DNA from: Methanosarcina siciliae T4/M | GTDB taxonomy: Archaea > Halobacteriota > Methanosarcinia > Methanosarcinales > Methanosarcinaceae | Reading direction: 5' to 3' | DNA: 64,000 nt | Assembly (NCBI RefSeq): GCF_000970085.1 | Contig: NZ_CP009506.1 | Location: 2,418,001-2,482,000 of the forward strand | Part shown: piece by piece, positions 26,425 through 35,628 of the stretch | How the letters are laid out: each line of letters begins with the position of its first letter | How positions within the stretch are numbered: the first letter of the stretch is position 1 | Translations under genes and position numbers: made by a program | The notes under the pieces: model-generated | The model's database searches: none | What the model saw: the letters and a program-made list of their open reading frames with translations, nothing else | Told to the model about the DNA's origin: nothing

Positions 26425-26590
26425 CTTCCGATATGTAAATCCCGATAAACAGGATTTATACTGTATATCGTACTCCTGCCCGCTTTATCTTCTTCAATAA
26501 GGCCTGAATCCTTTTATTTTGTCATATGCAAGTTCATTGAAGCTCTGGAAATTCTTATTTTTCGGGCAAGATTGTTGTTAGTATTGCATC
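26425..26590 (-). pseudogene. Remnant of winged-helix regulator C-terminus
   Basis: Strong nucleotide similarity to the 3' end of the regulator gene at 33271-34038 (its bases about 33310-33475), covering the second winged helix and the MIYSINP-like end. Indels and lost codons make it non-coding. The similarity ends at about 26590 and is joined directly to a different remnant. Confidence 0.7.
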
Positions 26591-26645
26591 CTTTATACAA
26601 GAGATTCTGGCTTACCTGACTGCGTCGGAATAAGCCCCTGCTGTC
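26588..26645 (-). pseudogene. Short remnant of NEW3-domain gene
   Basis: About 50 bp (CTGGCTTACCTGACTG, GTCGGAATAAGCCCCTGC, TGTCC) similar to the intact NEW3 gene around 16440-16490 in the same orientation. The two fragments are fused without spacer, as at 21.4 kb. The rest of the gap to 26804 is not recognised. Confidence 0.45.
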
Positions 26646-26804
26646 CGGGTTCGACAGGAATTAAGGGTTTGATCCACCTGGATTCCACAAATGGACCCTG
26701 ATTTCTCTGGGGAGTTCACAATAATGGAGTAATACTATCGATTGCTCTCAGAGAAGGACAAAACTTCTGATCGAATTCTGTGTTTTGTCTGTCATCTACT
26801 CACT

Positions 26805-27689
26805 TCACAAAGTAATATCCTTCCTGAGAAATGCAATGAAATCTATTACGAATAGTATAACCGGAGTCATTATCAGCGCTACAATGTTCATCCAGAATTC
26901 TCTTAAACATTGAGTTAGAGTATATTCAGTATCAAAAATCCCTCTTATAGTTGGTTCTACGTTAACTCCCATAAAACTCAAATCAGCTCTGCCAGTTACA
27001 GCTTCTGCATAGTGATGCAGCGGTGATATATTCAAAAGTTGTGTGATCAATATCCCTTCATTCGATGTTTGACCTGTCAATATGGCAACAACTGTCTTAA
27101 GAATTGCACCAAATAATATGCAGATAAAGATCCATACAACAATATTGCTGATTAGTGAATCAGTGGAGTTTTTTACTATCGTTGAGATGAGAATTGCAAT
27201 TCCCAAAAATGTTACTGCATAGAAAAATGTGAAAATAGTGAACACAGCTATTCTGATTAGTTCCGTATATCCGATCTCGACTCCATAGAAGATCAAGAGT
27301 GTTCCTACAGATACAAAAACCGAAAATACAATTATAGCAGCTATCAATAATGCTGATCCAATTAATTTCCCTGCAAGAATATTATCCCTGAATATTGGAT
27401 GAGTTAATAACACATTCAGTGATCCGGATTTCTGTTCTCTGACAACTGCATCGAATCCCAGAGCTATTCCAACCAATGGGGTAAATTGGGATATCATTTT
27501 GACATGAATACTACTCAGGAGAACTGAATTATCGCCATACACCATGGAACCGATCATCATGGAACCAAGCATATAGGTAGAAGCAAATACTATTACAGTA
27601 TATGTTATAAGCAACACCAAAAATCCGGCATCTTGAAGATGGTCAGCAGCCTCTTTTTGAGCAACCACAAAAACATTATTATTTTTCAT
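26805..27689 (-). CDS. ABC-2 type permease, cassette 3, second subunit
   Basis: 294 residues, six predicted helices, start FVVAQKEAADHLQDAGF; coupling loop FDAVVREQKSGSLNVLLTHP then IFRDNI. Lies 5 bp downstream of its partner. Converges on cassette 2 with about 570 bp of remnant DNA between. No ATPase follows. Confidence 0.83.
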   Translation of the reverse strand: MKNNNVFVVAQKEAADHLQDAGFLVLLITYTVIVFASTYMLGSMMIGSMVYGDNSVLLSSIHVKMISQFTPLVGIALGFDAVVREQKSGSLNVLLTHPIFRDNILAGKLIGSALLIAAIIVFSVFVSVGTLLIFYGVEIGYTELIRIAVFTIFTFFYAVTFLGIAILISTIVKNSTDSLISNIVVWIFICILFGAILKTVVAILTGQTSNEGILITQLLNISPLHHYAEAVTGRADLSFMGVNVEPTIRGIFDTEYTLTQCLREFWMNIVALIMTPVILFVIDFIAFLRKDITL

Positions 27690-27694
27690 TCGAG

Positions 27695-28600
27695 TTACCC
27701 CATGTCCTTTGATACATCCTGGCGCAAAAACATTATAAATGCTATTATAATTAAAAAAATGGGAGTAATAATTAAAATTAGAACATTTATCCAGAGCTCA
27801 TTCCACCACTGCTCCAGCGTATATTCCATGTCAAATATCCCTTTCACGCTTGGTTTCTCACTCGAAACACCCGACCAACTCAAACTAGGTCTACCACTTA
27901 CCGCCATAGCATAATGATGTGCTGGCGTCAATTTTTGAATATCTGCATTAAATTTTAGAAAACGCTCATTATTGTCTAAATCTGTGGGTTTATGATCGGT
28001 TACAATAGAAGCAGTTGTAGCACAAATCATACCAAATACAATACATAACACAACCCAGATCGCTATGTTGTATACCAGTGATTTTGTGGCATTTTTTGTC
28101 ACAATAGAACTAAGTATGCCAAGTGACAGAAATATTGATAGATATAAGTATGTAAGAATTGCAAAGATTATCAATCGGTTTAGAATTGGTGAACTTAACT
28201 CGGTTCCTGATGCCAAAAGTATTGTTCCGAGAACTGTGAAAATTGATATAAATACTACCAGAATTAGTGTAATCATTGCTCCAAGTGCTTTTCCAGCAAT
28301 GATATTGTCCCTATATATTGGATGTGTCAGAAGCACATTCAAAGACCCGGACTCCCTCTCTTTGCTAATTGCATCGAAACCAAGTGCAATTCCCATAAAT
28401 GGTAAGAAGAGGGAAACAATTTGAGAGATATCAAGATAACCTCTGGTTATGGCATTCCCTTGTGGCCCAATTCCAGAATCATAACTTAAAGAAAAAACAA
28501 TAGTTGTGAACACAAACATAAGTATTGCGAACCTTGGGCTCCATATATTGTCTGCAAATTCTTTCTGGGCAATCACAAACATATTCCGATATTTTTCCAC
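27695..28600 (-). CDS. ABC-2 type permease, cassette 3, first subunit
   Basis: 301 residues, six predicted helices; start FVIAQKEFADNIWSP and coupling loop FDAISKERESGSLNVLLTHP then IYRDNI. Follows the propeller gene by 9 bp. The extracytoplasmic loop before the last helix (KLTPAHHYAMAVSG) matches the HHYAEAVTG segment of the other permeases, a conserved site that may contact the propeller protein. Confidence 0.83.
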   Translation of the reverse strand: MEKYRNMFVIAQKEFADNIWSPRFAILMFVFTTIVFSLSYDSGIGPQGNAITRGYLDISQIVSLFLPFMGIALGFDAISKERESGSLNVLLTHPIYRDNIIAGKALGAMITLILVVFISIFTVLGTILLASGTELSSPILNRLIIFAILTYLYLSIFLSLGILSSIVTKNATKSLVYNIAIWVVLCIVFGMICATTASIVTDHKPTDLDNNERFLKFNADIQKLTPAHHYAMAVSGRPSLSWSGVSSEKPSVKGIFDMEYTLEQWWNELWINVLILIITPIFLIIIAFIMFLRQDVSKDMG

Positions 28601-28609
28601 AATTAACCC

Positions 28610-30220
28610 TCACATTATTTTTTTCATATGTATGCAGACGAATGCAATTAATACGCCCATTAATGTAATAATTGCAGTAAATCCAGGTAGTTCGGAAGTA
28701 TTTGCAGTGGTGTCATCAGTAGTATTTATTTTTGAATTTTCGCCCATATCTTTTTTGATTATCACCGTTTCGGATGCTGTACTGTTTGTGTAATTTTCGT
28801 CAGATATTTGTGTGTGGGCACCTTGTTCATTTATTCCGAAAATAATATTATCTACAGCAATGAAGTGCCCGGATGGATCCAAACTGAGTCTATCTAAATT
28901 CTTCAATGGTAGTGGTATGTCCCAAGTATCATGTGTGCTGGTATTTAGTACCGATAACTTATAATCCGTAACAAATAGTACGTCCGTACCTTCCCACGAG
29001 TAATAGGACACATTTTCGATTGTCAATTCATCTGATTCGTTATGAAAAAATAGGTCATATGTTTTTGTATAAGGTGGATTCGTGGAGTTGGGATTAAGAC
29101 TGACCGCAGAGATACAACCATTAGATGCAACCATCCCATCGATATCCCTATCCTTCTCGATGATTTTTTTCATCTTTCCGGTTATCGAGAGTGAATACAG
29201 CGCACAAGAATCATCAGAACATTTTTTAACTAAAATCCTTTCACTGTCCGGATACCATTGTATCACCCTTGACGAACCCGAAGTAAAAGTTGTAATTTTT
29301 ACAGGCTTCTCCAGGTCTTCATCCGCAACATATATATCGTAACTGACATCGTCGACTTTTTCTGATGTTTTAATCTCATAGAAAATTAATTTTTTACTAT
29401 CCTTACTCCATTTTTCGCCATACATTCCAACATGCTCTGCAGAATAAATCTGATTAAGTGCTTTTTTTTCAAGATCTAAGGTGATAATCTCATGGCTGTT
29501 TTTTAAAAATACGATTTTCTTACCATCCGGAGACCATTCCATATCAGTTATTTCTGCGTCATCACCCGATATGCTAAAATTTAACTCATTTTTTTCATCC
29601 AGATCGTAAATGATAATTTCTCCAGGTACGAGTGCAGCAAATTTATTTTCTTTTGGGGACCATTTGAAGTTAGATAAATCAGATTCTAAACCTGTTACTT
29701 TTGGATCTAATTCTACCTTTTGAATAAGGTTTAGATCTTTTGACATAACATAAAGATTGACAGATTTTATCTTATACATTATTCCTTTTACCCACTCCAC
29801 ATATGCAAAATAATCGCCAGATTGGCTCCATAAGGGTGGATTAATTGTTATTCCACCGCTACTGGAAATAAATTCTGCCCATGCAATACGCGTTATTCCG
29901 GATCCATCAACATTTGCTGCATAGAGTGCATCTACACAGCCGTCTAAATCAGGTTTCCCTTTTGGATATACATTGACAGATCCATCAATCAGCATATGAC
30001 TGCCTTCAGGGCTCCAGATTATATCAAAAACAGGTTTATTCCCTATATCAAAGTGATTCGTATCCACAAGACTTATAAGGTCTCCCCCTACTGTCTGATT
30101 CAAATCAGATACTACGCTTACATTCGTCTGGTTTAAGCTATCGCTTGCAGAAACCGGTTGAAAAGATATGTAAACTAGAGCAATGAACATCAGTGTTAGT
30201 GTGATCTGTTTATTGAACAT
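28610..30220 (-). CDS. Secreted PD40-type beta-propeller protein, cassette 3
   Basis: 536 residues from MFNKQITLTLMF, which sits 7 nt after GGAGGAG; the ATG five codons earlier overlaps that ribosome site. Signal peptide to PVSAS; PD40 blades with IWSPEGSHML, WSQSGDYFAYV, WSPKENKFAAL, WSPDGKKIVF, WSKDSKKLIF, WYPDSERILV; then a C-terminal LPGFTAI + hydrophobic helix + MKK, a PGF-CTERM-like tail. No PEGA domain. Only loosely similar to the cassette 1 propeller, so the cassettes are old or fast-evolving paralogues. Confidence 0.82.
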   Translation of the reverse strand: MFNKQITLTLMFIALVYISFQPVSASDSLNQTNVSVVSDLNQTVGGDLISLVDTNHFDIGNKPVFDIIWSPEGSHMLIDGSVNVYPKGKPDLDGCVDALYAANVDGSGITRIAWAEFISSSGGITINPPLWSQSGDYFAYVEWVKGIMYKIKSVNLYVMSKDLNLIQKVELDPKVTGLESDLSNFKWSPKENKFAALVPGEIIIYDLDEKNELNFSISGDDAEITDMEWSPDGKKIVFLKNSHEIITLDLEKKALNQIYSAEHVGMYGEKWSKDSKKLIFYEIKTSEKVDDVSYDIYVADEDLEKPVKITTFTSGSSRVIQWYPDSERILVKKCSDDSCALYSLSITGKMKKIIEKDRDIDGMVASNGCISAVSLNPNSTNPPYTKTYDLFFHNESDELTIENVSYYSWEGTDVLFVTDYKLSVLNTSTHDTWDIPLPLKNLDRLSLDPSGHFIAVDNIIFGINEQGAHTQISDENYTNSTASETVIIKKDMGENSKINTTDDTTANTSELPGFTAIITLMGVLIAFVCIHMKKIM

Positions 30221-30235
30221 TTGACTCTCCTCCAT

Positions 30236-30657
30236 TGACCATAGGTTAAGAATTCTGCTTGCCTATATGCTATCGATTTTGAAACAGAAATTAATCCGTA
30301 ATTTCTGGCACAACATCTAAATCGATACGTTTTTCCATTCTCAATCAAACAAAATTATAGGTAACTGTTGCGTAGGTAAAAATAATCTACAATGATTCTT
30401 CATTTAATAAATAGCTCATGAATCGTCATACTTATTGAGCTATATTCATCAAAGATATTATGAGATCAGATGCTTATTTAGCTTTAAAACTCGGAATTTA
30501 TACATAGAAACATAAATCGATATTCCAATGTAATTCTTAAAATCAAACCTGTACAAGCATGAAATATAAAATATAAGAGAAGGGATGGATCAAACTTCTA
30601 AGGTATAGGAAAGTACAAAACTTATTAAAATTCCAAAGATAGTAGTTCAATCCTGTA
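30236..30657. other. Intergenic region, nothing recognised
   Basis: AT-rich DNA between cassette 3 and the next secreted-protein gene. No coding frame, strong hairpin or repeat was seen; the promoter of the propeller gene should lie at its left end. Confidence 0.35.
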
Positions 30658-31824
30658 TTACTTTTTCCTGAGTCTCCAGCCTCCATACAAACAGGTCAAG
30701 CTTCCCAATAATCCAAAACCTGGAGTAGAATTATTTTCACTTGATTTATCTCCACTGGAGCTACTTTTATTAGCAGACTCAGAATCGTTATTGTTTAAAT
30801 TATTGATTTCACCAGTGTTTTTTTCTCCAGATCCCAACAAATTTGTTTCTTCTCTAACCGCTTCTCCGTCTTCAATCACTTCTTCATCAAGTTGTAGATA
30901 TCCGCTCTCTTCAAAAGCAACCGGAATATCAGTCACATTTTGTTTTCTTGCTTCTTCATCAATTATCTGGTAAATCTCTTCGACTAAGACAGCTTTTTCT
31001 TCAGAAGGTAAACCATCGTAAATATCTACAACCAATCTTGTGAGCTCTATTCCATATGCTACCACCTGGCCTTTTTCCAAATATGGTAAGATTTTTCCTT
31101 CCGTACCGTTTTTAATCGAATACAGCTTGCTTCCCCAGGAACTTACCTCTGTCCTGTCTTTTAATAATGGAATTTCTCCGTAATTTGCAATATAATTTCC
31201 AGATAGTTTTTCAGGTTTTTTCTTCATATATTCTTCAATAGCTCGTATCTCTGATTCAGAAAGGTTTTCCACGTTTTCTCCATATGTGTGATAAACGCCA
31301 TGTTCCGAATCCAGTGGGATTTCAGCTTGATAAATTCCATACCCGAATTCTACAGGGGTATCCTGTATACCCATTTCTTTTGCAGAATTATCTATTAGAG
31401 CGTATATCTCATCCATCAGAGGTTCATCAACATTACCATATCTGAACAAAATTAAGAAATATCCCTGCGAATTAGTCCCACATGTTACTATCTCTCCATG
31501 AGGATACATATACTCGGAAACAATAGTATCCTTTATTTTTTCACTTAGATCCTCAAGAGAAGATTTCCAGCTCTCTTTTTGTTCTTCAGTTTCCAGATCA
31601 GGGAGTTTACCGTATCTGGTAATCACAGTATTTCCGTATGAATTCAGACCAAAAAAATAGTTATAGTCGTCGTAATTTACATTACTGATTTCAGAATTCA
31701 AGTAATCACCCGGCTGAGCTGAGTTATTATCGGTTGAATTTATTCCGAAAGCTGTGCCTGTGATACAATAAAAAATCACAAAAAATTCCATTGAAAATAT
31801 GAAGATAGTTCTCAGTTTTTTCAT
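30658..31824 (-). CDS. PGF-CTERM surface protein of unknown function
   Basis: 388 residues. Signal peptide to TAFGI; two homologous halves can be seen, each with an YGxxPxL...W...L motif (RYGKLPDLETEEQKESW near 70 and NYGEIPLLKDRTEVSSW near 215) followed by a G.(I/V)...G......(L/I)..Y strand pattern and an EIY.(L/I)ID.(A/E)AK segment. A Ser/Asn-rich linker leads to STPGFGLLGSL and LRKK, a canonical archaeosortase PGF-CTERM signal, so the protein should be lipid-anchored. A protease remnant lies directly upstream. The internal duplication suggests a binding role. Confidence 0.75.
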   Translation of the reverse strand: MKKLRTIFIFSMEFFVIFYCITGTAFGINSTDNNSAQPGDYLNSEISNVNYDDYNYFFGLNSYGNTVITRYGKLPDLETEEQKESWKSSLEDLSEKIKDTIVSEYMYPHGEIVTCGTNSQGYFLILFRYGNVDEPLMDEIYALIDNSAKEMGIQDTPVEFGYGIYQAEIPLDSEHGVYHTYGENVENLSESEIRAIEEYMKKKPEKLSGNYIANYGEIPLLKDRTEVSSWGSKLYSIKNGTEGKILPYLEKGQVVAYGIELTRLVVDIYDGLPSEEKAVLVEEIYQIIDEEARKQNVTDIPVAFEESGYLQLDEEVIEDGEAVREETNLLGSGEKNTGEINNLNNNDSESANKSSSSGDKSSENNSTPGFGLLGSLTCLYGGWRLRKK

Positions 31825-31893
31825 ATAATATCCCTCAATGAAATATATCTCGCCTAAAATTATTAAAAAATAAAAATGGAGTGTAATACCTTT

Positions 31894-32158
31894 TCAAACT
31901 TTAAGAGGGTAAACACCTAAATCAGATACAACCAAATCCGATACAATCCCCGAAAATGGTGAGAAATAAGCATTACTATTTAATGAACCGTGGTGAATTC
32001 CTATGATATACAAGTTATCATTTGACATGCGATAGACTGGAGCTTCACTATCTCCTCCCGCAGAACTATAACTTGCCTTTACCTGATTATAATACATCCA
32101 CCAATCTTGATTTACTGTAATACCAATACCTGTAATAGTTCTACTTGTTACACCAGTA
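31894..32158 (-). pseudogene. Remnant of a trypsin-fold serine protease
   Basis: Without an acceptable start the frame reads TGVTSRTITGIGITV...ASYSSAGGDSEAPVYRM...IIGIHHG...FSPFSGIVSDLGV. GGDSEAPV corresponds to the GDSGGPV nucleophile motif of S1-family proteases and IIGIHHG to the strand that follows it. The His and Asp parts of the triad are absent, cut off where the dispersed repeat begins at about 32172. Confidence 0.6.
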
Positions 32159-32171
32159 CTTATCTCAGATT

Positions 32172-32390
32172 AACATTACCAGTACACATTATATAAACCC
32201 CAAAGTTTTTCACCAGATCCTTTAACAATCAAACCTGATGCGTAAGTTGAAACAATTATTCTTTAGAATTTACATTTAATATGAAAAGCTATTTTATTCT
32301 CTGGCATATATCATATATATATTGAAAATCCGTAATCTTCAAAGTCATTTTTATTTTTTTGGAATGAGATCTGATTATTTGGAAAACAGA
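32172..32390. repeat. Dispersed promoter-like repeat, copy 2
   Basis: Counterpart of 21168-21376. Here it truncates the protease remnant on the left and is joined to a Yip1 scrap on the right. Confidence 0.65.
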
Positions 32391-32392
32391 AA

Positions 32393-32436
32393 CTACAGTA
32401 AAGGCTGCATTCTTAATTGACATGTTTCAGGCATCT
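32393..32436 (-). pseudogene. Scrap of a third Yip1-family gene
   Basis: CTTAATTGACATGTTTCAGG and its surroundings match the Yip1 gene (11760-11803) at about 85 percent by eye over 44 bp. Beyond 32440 nothing is recognisable until the ion-channel gene. Confidence 0.5.
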
Positions 32437-32767
32437 AATCCAGAATCAACTAATTTTGTGTTAATAGGTCTTCTTTGGAAATAAAATATGAACTTACTAC
32501 CTGAAATAAAAGGTTTATTCCGGTAGCGTCAAAAAATGTGTCTTCCAATGTTAGAGAATTTTCTCTAAGTTTGAAAACCCGGCTTTCACTTTCATTCTCT
32601 AATTATATTTAAAAAATAGAAATGAGTGAACCTTTCCTGCATCAGAATAAATGATTGAAGTTTTTTATTTCTTTTTAAGTGCAAGTGACTTATTTATTGT
32701 AATATTCAAATATATTTTGTATTCAGGAGATTTACAAATTAAAGGAAAAGGACTTATAGTCAAACTT

Positions 32768-33061
32768 TTAGTTTTTCCAAGATGTTTCAGATAGAGATTT
32801 GAAAATCTCAGCTATTATAATAACGATCGGGACTACTATTATGCTAAATCCTAATATTTTGACAACCGAAGCCACCAATCTGCCGAAATTTGTTTGCAGA
32901 ACCGTATCTCCGTATCCAGTAGTGAGAAGTGTTGTGATAGCCCAGTAGACACTTGTGGATAAAACAGCCGGTTTTCCTTCTACAAAATATACTATAACCC
33001 CTGAGATTAGCGTCAAACTCAGAACAGTAAATAGAAATGCAATTATTTTGCGACAACTCAC
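32768..33061 (-). CDS. Two-helix potassium channel pore protein
   Basis: 97 residues: helix 1 (about 8-27), a pore loop with the selectivity filter TTGYGD (47-52, in TTLLTTGYGDTV), and helix 2 (about 62-86), then a short charged tail. This is the S5-P-S6 unit of K+ channels; four copies make a pore. The GTG start at 33061 continues an open frame upstream (LLIRIFY) resembling an S4-S5 linker, so it may be the pore end of a once larger voltage-gated-type channel; the earlier part is not found. Confidence 0.75.
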   Translation of the reverse strand: MSCRKIIAFLFTVLSLTLISGVIVYFVEGKPAVLSTSVYWAITTLLTTGYGDTVLQTNFGRLVASVVKILGFSIIVVPIVIIIAEIFKSLSETSWKN

Positions 33062-33270
33062 GTAAAAAATTCTTATAAGAAGGCTGCTTGAAATTATACC
33101 ATCACCAATCGAATTTTTACAGTAAAATTATTTAATAGTTGTATGAACACTGAACTATATGAATAAAAATTATGTCCTGTTTATGGGAAGGTTCAGACTA
33201 TGGTTCAGACTATAACTCAAGGAAAATTATAGGGTTTTAGCAAGAAACTCTTTATTTAAAGTGCTTTCCT

Positions 33271-34038
33271 TCAATTAAACCTGGATTCAAAGAATTTCAT
33301 GTATGATCTTTCGATTAAATCCCGATAAACAGGATTTATGCTGTATATCATACTCCTGCCTGCCTTATATTCTTCAATAAGACCCGAATCCTTTAATTTT
33401 GTCACATGCCAGTTCATTGAAGCTCTGGAAATTCCTATTTTACGGGCAAGGTCTCCGTTGGTATTGCATTCTCTATACAATATATTCAATATTATATTGC
33501 GGCTCATCTCATTTTGAAGGGATGAAATAACCAATTTTTCATTCTCGCCATATGTGAAATTATTCTGGAAATATCGGACATTTCCGTGATCGATGTGAGC
33601 CTCAATCAGATTTTCCTCTTCGAGAACATTGAGATGATAGCGCAGGGTCCCTCTGTTAATCTCCAAATTATTTGCTATCTCACTGGGACAGGTTCCGGGA
33701 TTAACTTTAATAAATGAAAATATGAATTTTCTCTTCAGGGCCCCAACAGCATTTGAATGATCAGATACTCGAAATCCGAGTATTGCGAAAAGAAACTTTG
33801 CAGGAAGAATCAGCATATCTACCACTGACAAGATCTGCGTTAGAGCCAGCCAGAGAAGGAACTGCCAGTAAACTGTAAAGTCCTTTAGTAGTACTACCTC
33901 TTCTCCATCAATAGAAACTCCGACCTGGTCACTTGGAACAGGCTTTACTATATATTCCGTAGCTCCAGCTGTTGCTGTTAACAAAAAAAATAATAAGAAG
34001 ATGGTAAGCTTTTTTTGAAGCTTAACGCTGGTAGACAT
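33271..34038 (-). CDS. Membrane-anchored regulator with two winged-helix domains
   Basis: About 255 residues. Hydrophobic leader (LTIFLLFFLLTATAGA), a short external stretch ATEYIVKPVPSDQVGVSIDG, one or two helices (WQFLLWLALTQILSVV, LPAKFLFAILGF), then two winged helices: FSFIKVNPGTCPSEI...RGTLRYHLNVLEE and NTNGDLARKIGISRASMNW, ending SMIYSINPVYRDL. This layout is a one-component sensor-regulator: outside input, DNA-binding output. It overlaps the upstream secreted-protein gene by 17 bp, so they are co-translated. A decayed copy of both lies at 6.3-7.2 kb. Start MSTSVKL chosen to give a short overlap; an ATG at 34062 also exists. Confidence 0.8.
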   Translation of the reverse strand: MSTSVKLQKKLTIFLLFFLLTATAGATEYIVKPVPSDQVGVSIDGEEVVLLKDFTVYWQFLLWLALTQILSVVDMLILPAKFLFAILGFRVSDHSNAVGALKRKFIFSFIKVNPGTCPSEIANNLEINRGTLRYHLNVLEEENLIEAHIDHGNVRYFQNNFTYGENEKLVISSLQNEMSRNIILNILYRECNTNGDLARKIGISRASMNWHVTKLKDSGLIEEYKAGRSMIYSINPVYRDLIERSYMKFFESRFN

Positions 34039-34519
34039 TAAGCGTGTAACTTTGGCTTCCACTGACCGATTCTCCGTAGACCTTGAACTGCCAAGTTCCC
34101 TGTTCTACATATCCCTGAGAAGGATATATATCGAGGCATATCCTGCCATTTACGCTTCCATCATAATTATCACGGTAAGTTCCTACTTTGCTTCCTGATG
34201 GGGTGTAAACGCTGAGAGTCAGAGAATCACTCGTATCTCCCCAATTCAAATCAACTTCAAGATAATTTATTCCTGAGCCTACGCCCACATAGTGTTTTAT
34301 GGTCTGTCCCTGAATTATATACTGAGTTGACCGCACAGAGAAAGTGACATCCGTATCAGAAGAGTTTTCTGTCCAGGGACTAACAATATACTCTACTCCA
34401 GCAGAAGCCGAAGTATCTTCAGCAGCGGAGTTTACTGCATATTCATTTTCGGCTGAAACCGCAGGCACAGCCATCAATCCTATAATTATACATAATACAC
34501 AAACTTTCCAGGCTTCCAT
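34022..34519 (-). CDS. Secreted partner protein of the membrane regulator
   Basis: 165 residues from MEAWKVCVLCIIIG, which follows TTAGGTGAT. Signal peptide to VSA. After a linker there is GVEYIVSPWTENSS, which echoes the external EYIVKP segment of its regulator partner. The C-terminal 90 residues form a pre-peptidase-C-like beta domain (YLEVDLNWGDTSDSLTLSVY, GSVNGRICLDIYPSQGY, GTWQFKVYG, SQSYTLNVYQR). Gene order and overlap suggest it is sensed by, or modulates, the regulator encoded by the next gene. Confidence 0.75.
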   Translation of the reverse strand: MEAWKVCVLCIIIGLMAVPAVSAENEYAVNSAAEDTSASAGVEYIVSPWTENSSDTDVTFSVRSTQYIIQGQTIKHYVGVGSGINYLEVDLNWGDTSDSLTLSVYTPSGSKVGTYRDNYDGSVNGRICLDIYPSQGYVEQGTWQFKVYGESVSGSQSYTLNVYQR

Positions 34520-34552
34520 AATATCACCTAAAAAACCTAAAAAGTCCAGACA

Positions 34553-35628
34553 TATAAGTTTTATGGCCATAGTCTCTAACAATCAGTGCGACCTCTCAGA
34601 ATTAGTGTTTTCTGTTTTTATGAAAAAGTATTATAATAAGAAAGAAAACACTCCGAGAAAAAGACATCATAAGACCTTTTATCCGGCATTACTTAGCAAA
34701 AAAAAGAGAGATTATGAGAATGTATTTTCATCCTCAATGTCAGAATAAAATCGTAAATATTATAAACCATTCTGAGATAACCATAAACTGTTTTCAAACT
34801 CATATTCTTATTTTGCACCCATATAATTCCATGATTTCCATGATAAAAAGAAATCTGGTAGTTTGAATTGCGCCCTACGGGATATAATAACACCCCTTTT
34901 GTTTTATTGTTATACAACCTTTTGTTTTGTTGTTACGGAATTAAATGCTCCCTGAAGTAAACATCAGTAGATATATCAGGTAAACAATATACAGGCCTGC
35001 CGGAATGCCTACAGTAAGGGAAGCATTTTTAATTGACATGTTTCGGGCATGTAAAAGTGCAAACACCCAGATGTACGCAGATAGTAAGGTGCATAAAATT
35101 CCAATTATTTGTGATGTATAATAGAAGGGATTGTTTGAGAAGACCTGTCTTATGCCCTGTACCATGATTTGTGAGCCCATTGATGAAAAATCTACTGAAG
35201 ACAGCAATTTATACGATACGACAAAGCTTATGAAACCGCTAAATATTAGTGGTACAAACCCGTAACTCACGAATTCCAGAGTCCTCTTAAATGAACCTGT
35301 TGAATGAAACAAAGATGATATTAAATACAGGATCCCAGCCAGTATAAACCATGTTAAAAATGTTCCAATCAAACCTCCAAGGACACCTCCAGCGGCACCA
35401 AAGAATATTGCTATGGAAGAGAAAGACGAGCCAGATGAGCCAAGGTCGGAAGAAAGCGATTCTCTAAACATATTCATGACAAGGAAACTTGAAGCTATTG
35501 CAAATGCCGAGTATGCAAGTAATATCAGGGCAGGATACTTAAAACTGACTTCATTTTTCGATTTCCGGCTGAAAAACGAATCCGGGTTAAATAATAGACG
35601 ATTTAGATCTAGGTTATCCATATTTTTC
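34553..35628. repeat. 1.08-kb direct repeat, copy 2
   Basis: Same orientation and almost identical sequence to 11299-12375, including about 390 bp of non-coding DNA beyond the Yip1 stop. The left edge abuts the start of the secreted-partner gene; the right edge ends just before the Yip1 promoter. Confidence 0.9.
34941..35621 (-). CDS. Yip1-family integral membrane protein, copy 2
   Basis: 226 residues, same length as the 11688-12368 copy with a handful of substitutions (for example AFAIASSF for ALAIASGF). Five hydrophobic segments after MDNLDLNRLLFNPDSFF. The upstream sequence is unrelated to copy 1, so the two are likely expressed differently. Confidence 0.75.
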   Translation of the reverse strand: MDNLDLNRLLFNPDSFFSRKSKNEVSFKYPALILLAYSAFAIASSFLVMNMFRESLSSDLGSSGSSFSSIAIFFGAAGGVLGGLIGTFLTWFILAGILYLISSLFHSTGSFKRTLEFVSYGFVPLIFSGFISFVVSYKLLSSVDFSSMGSQIMVQGIRQVFSNNPFYYTSQIIGILCTLLSAYIWVFALLHARNMSIKNASLTVGIPAGLYIVYLIYLLMFTSGSI

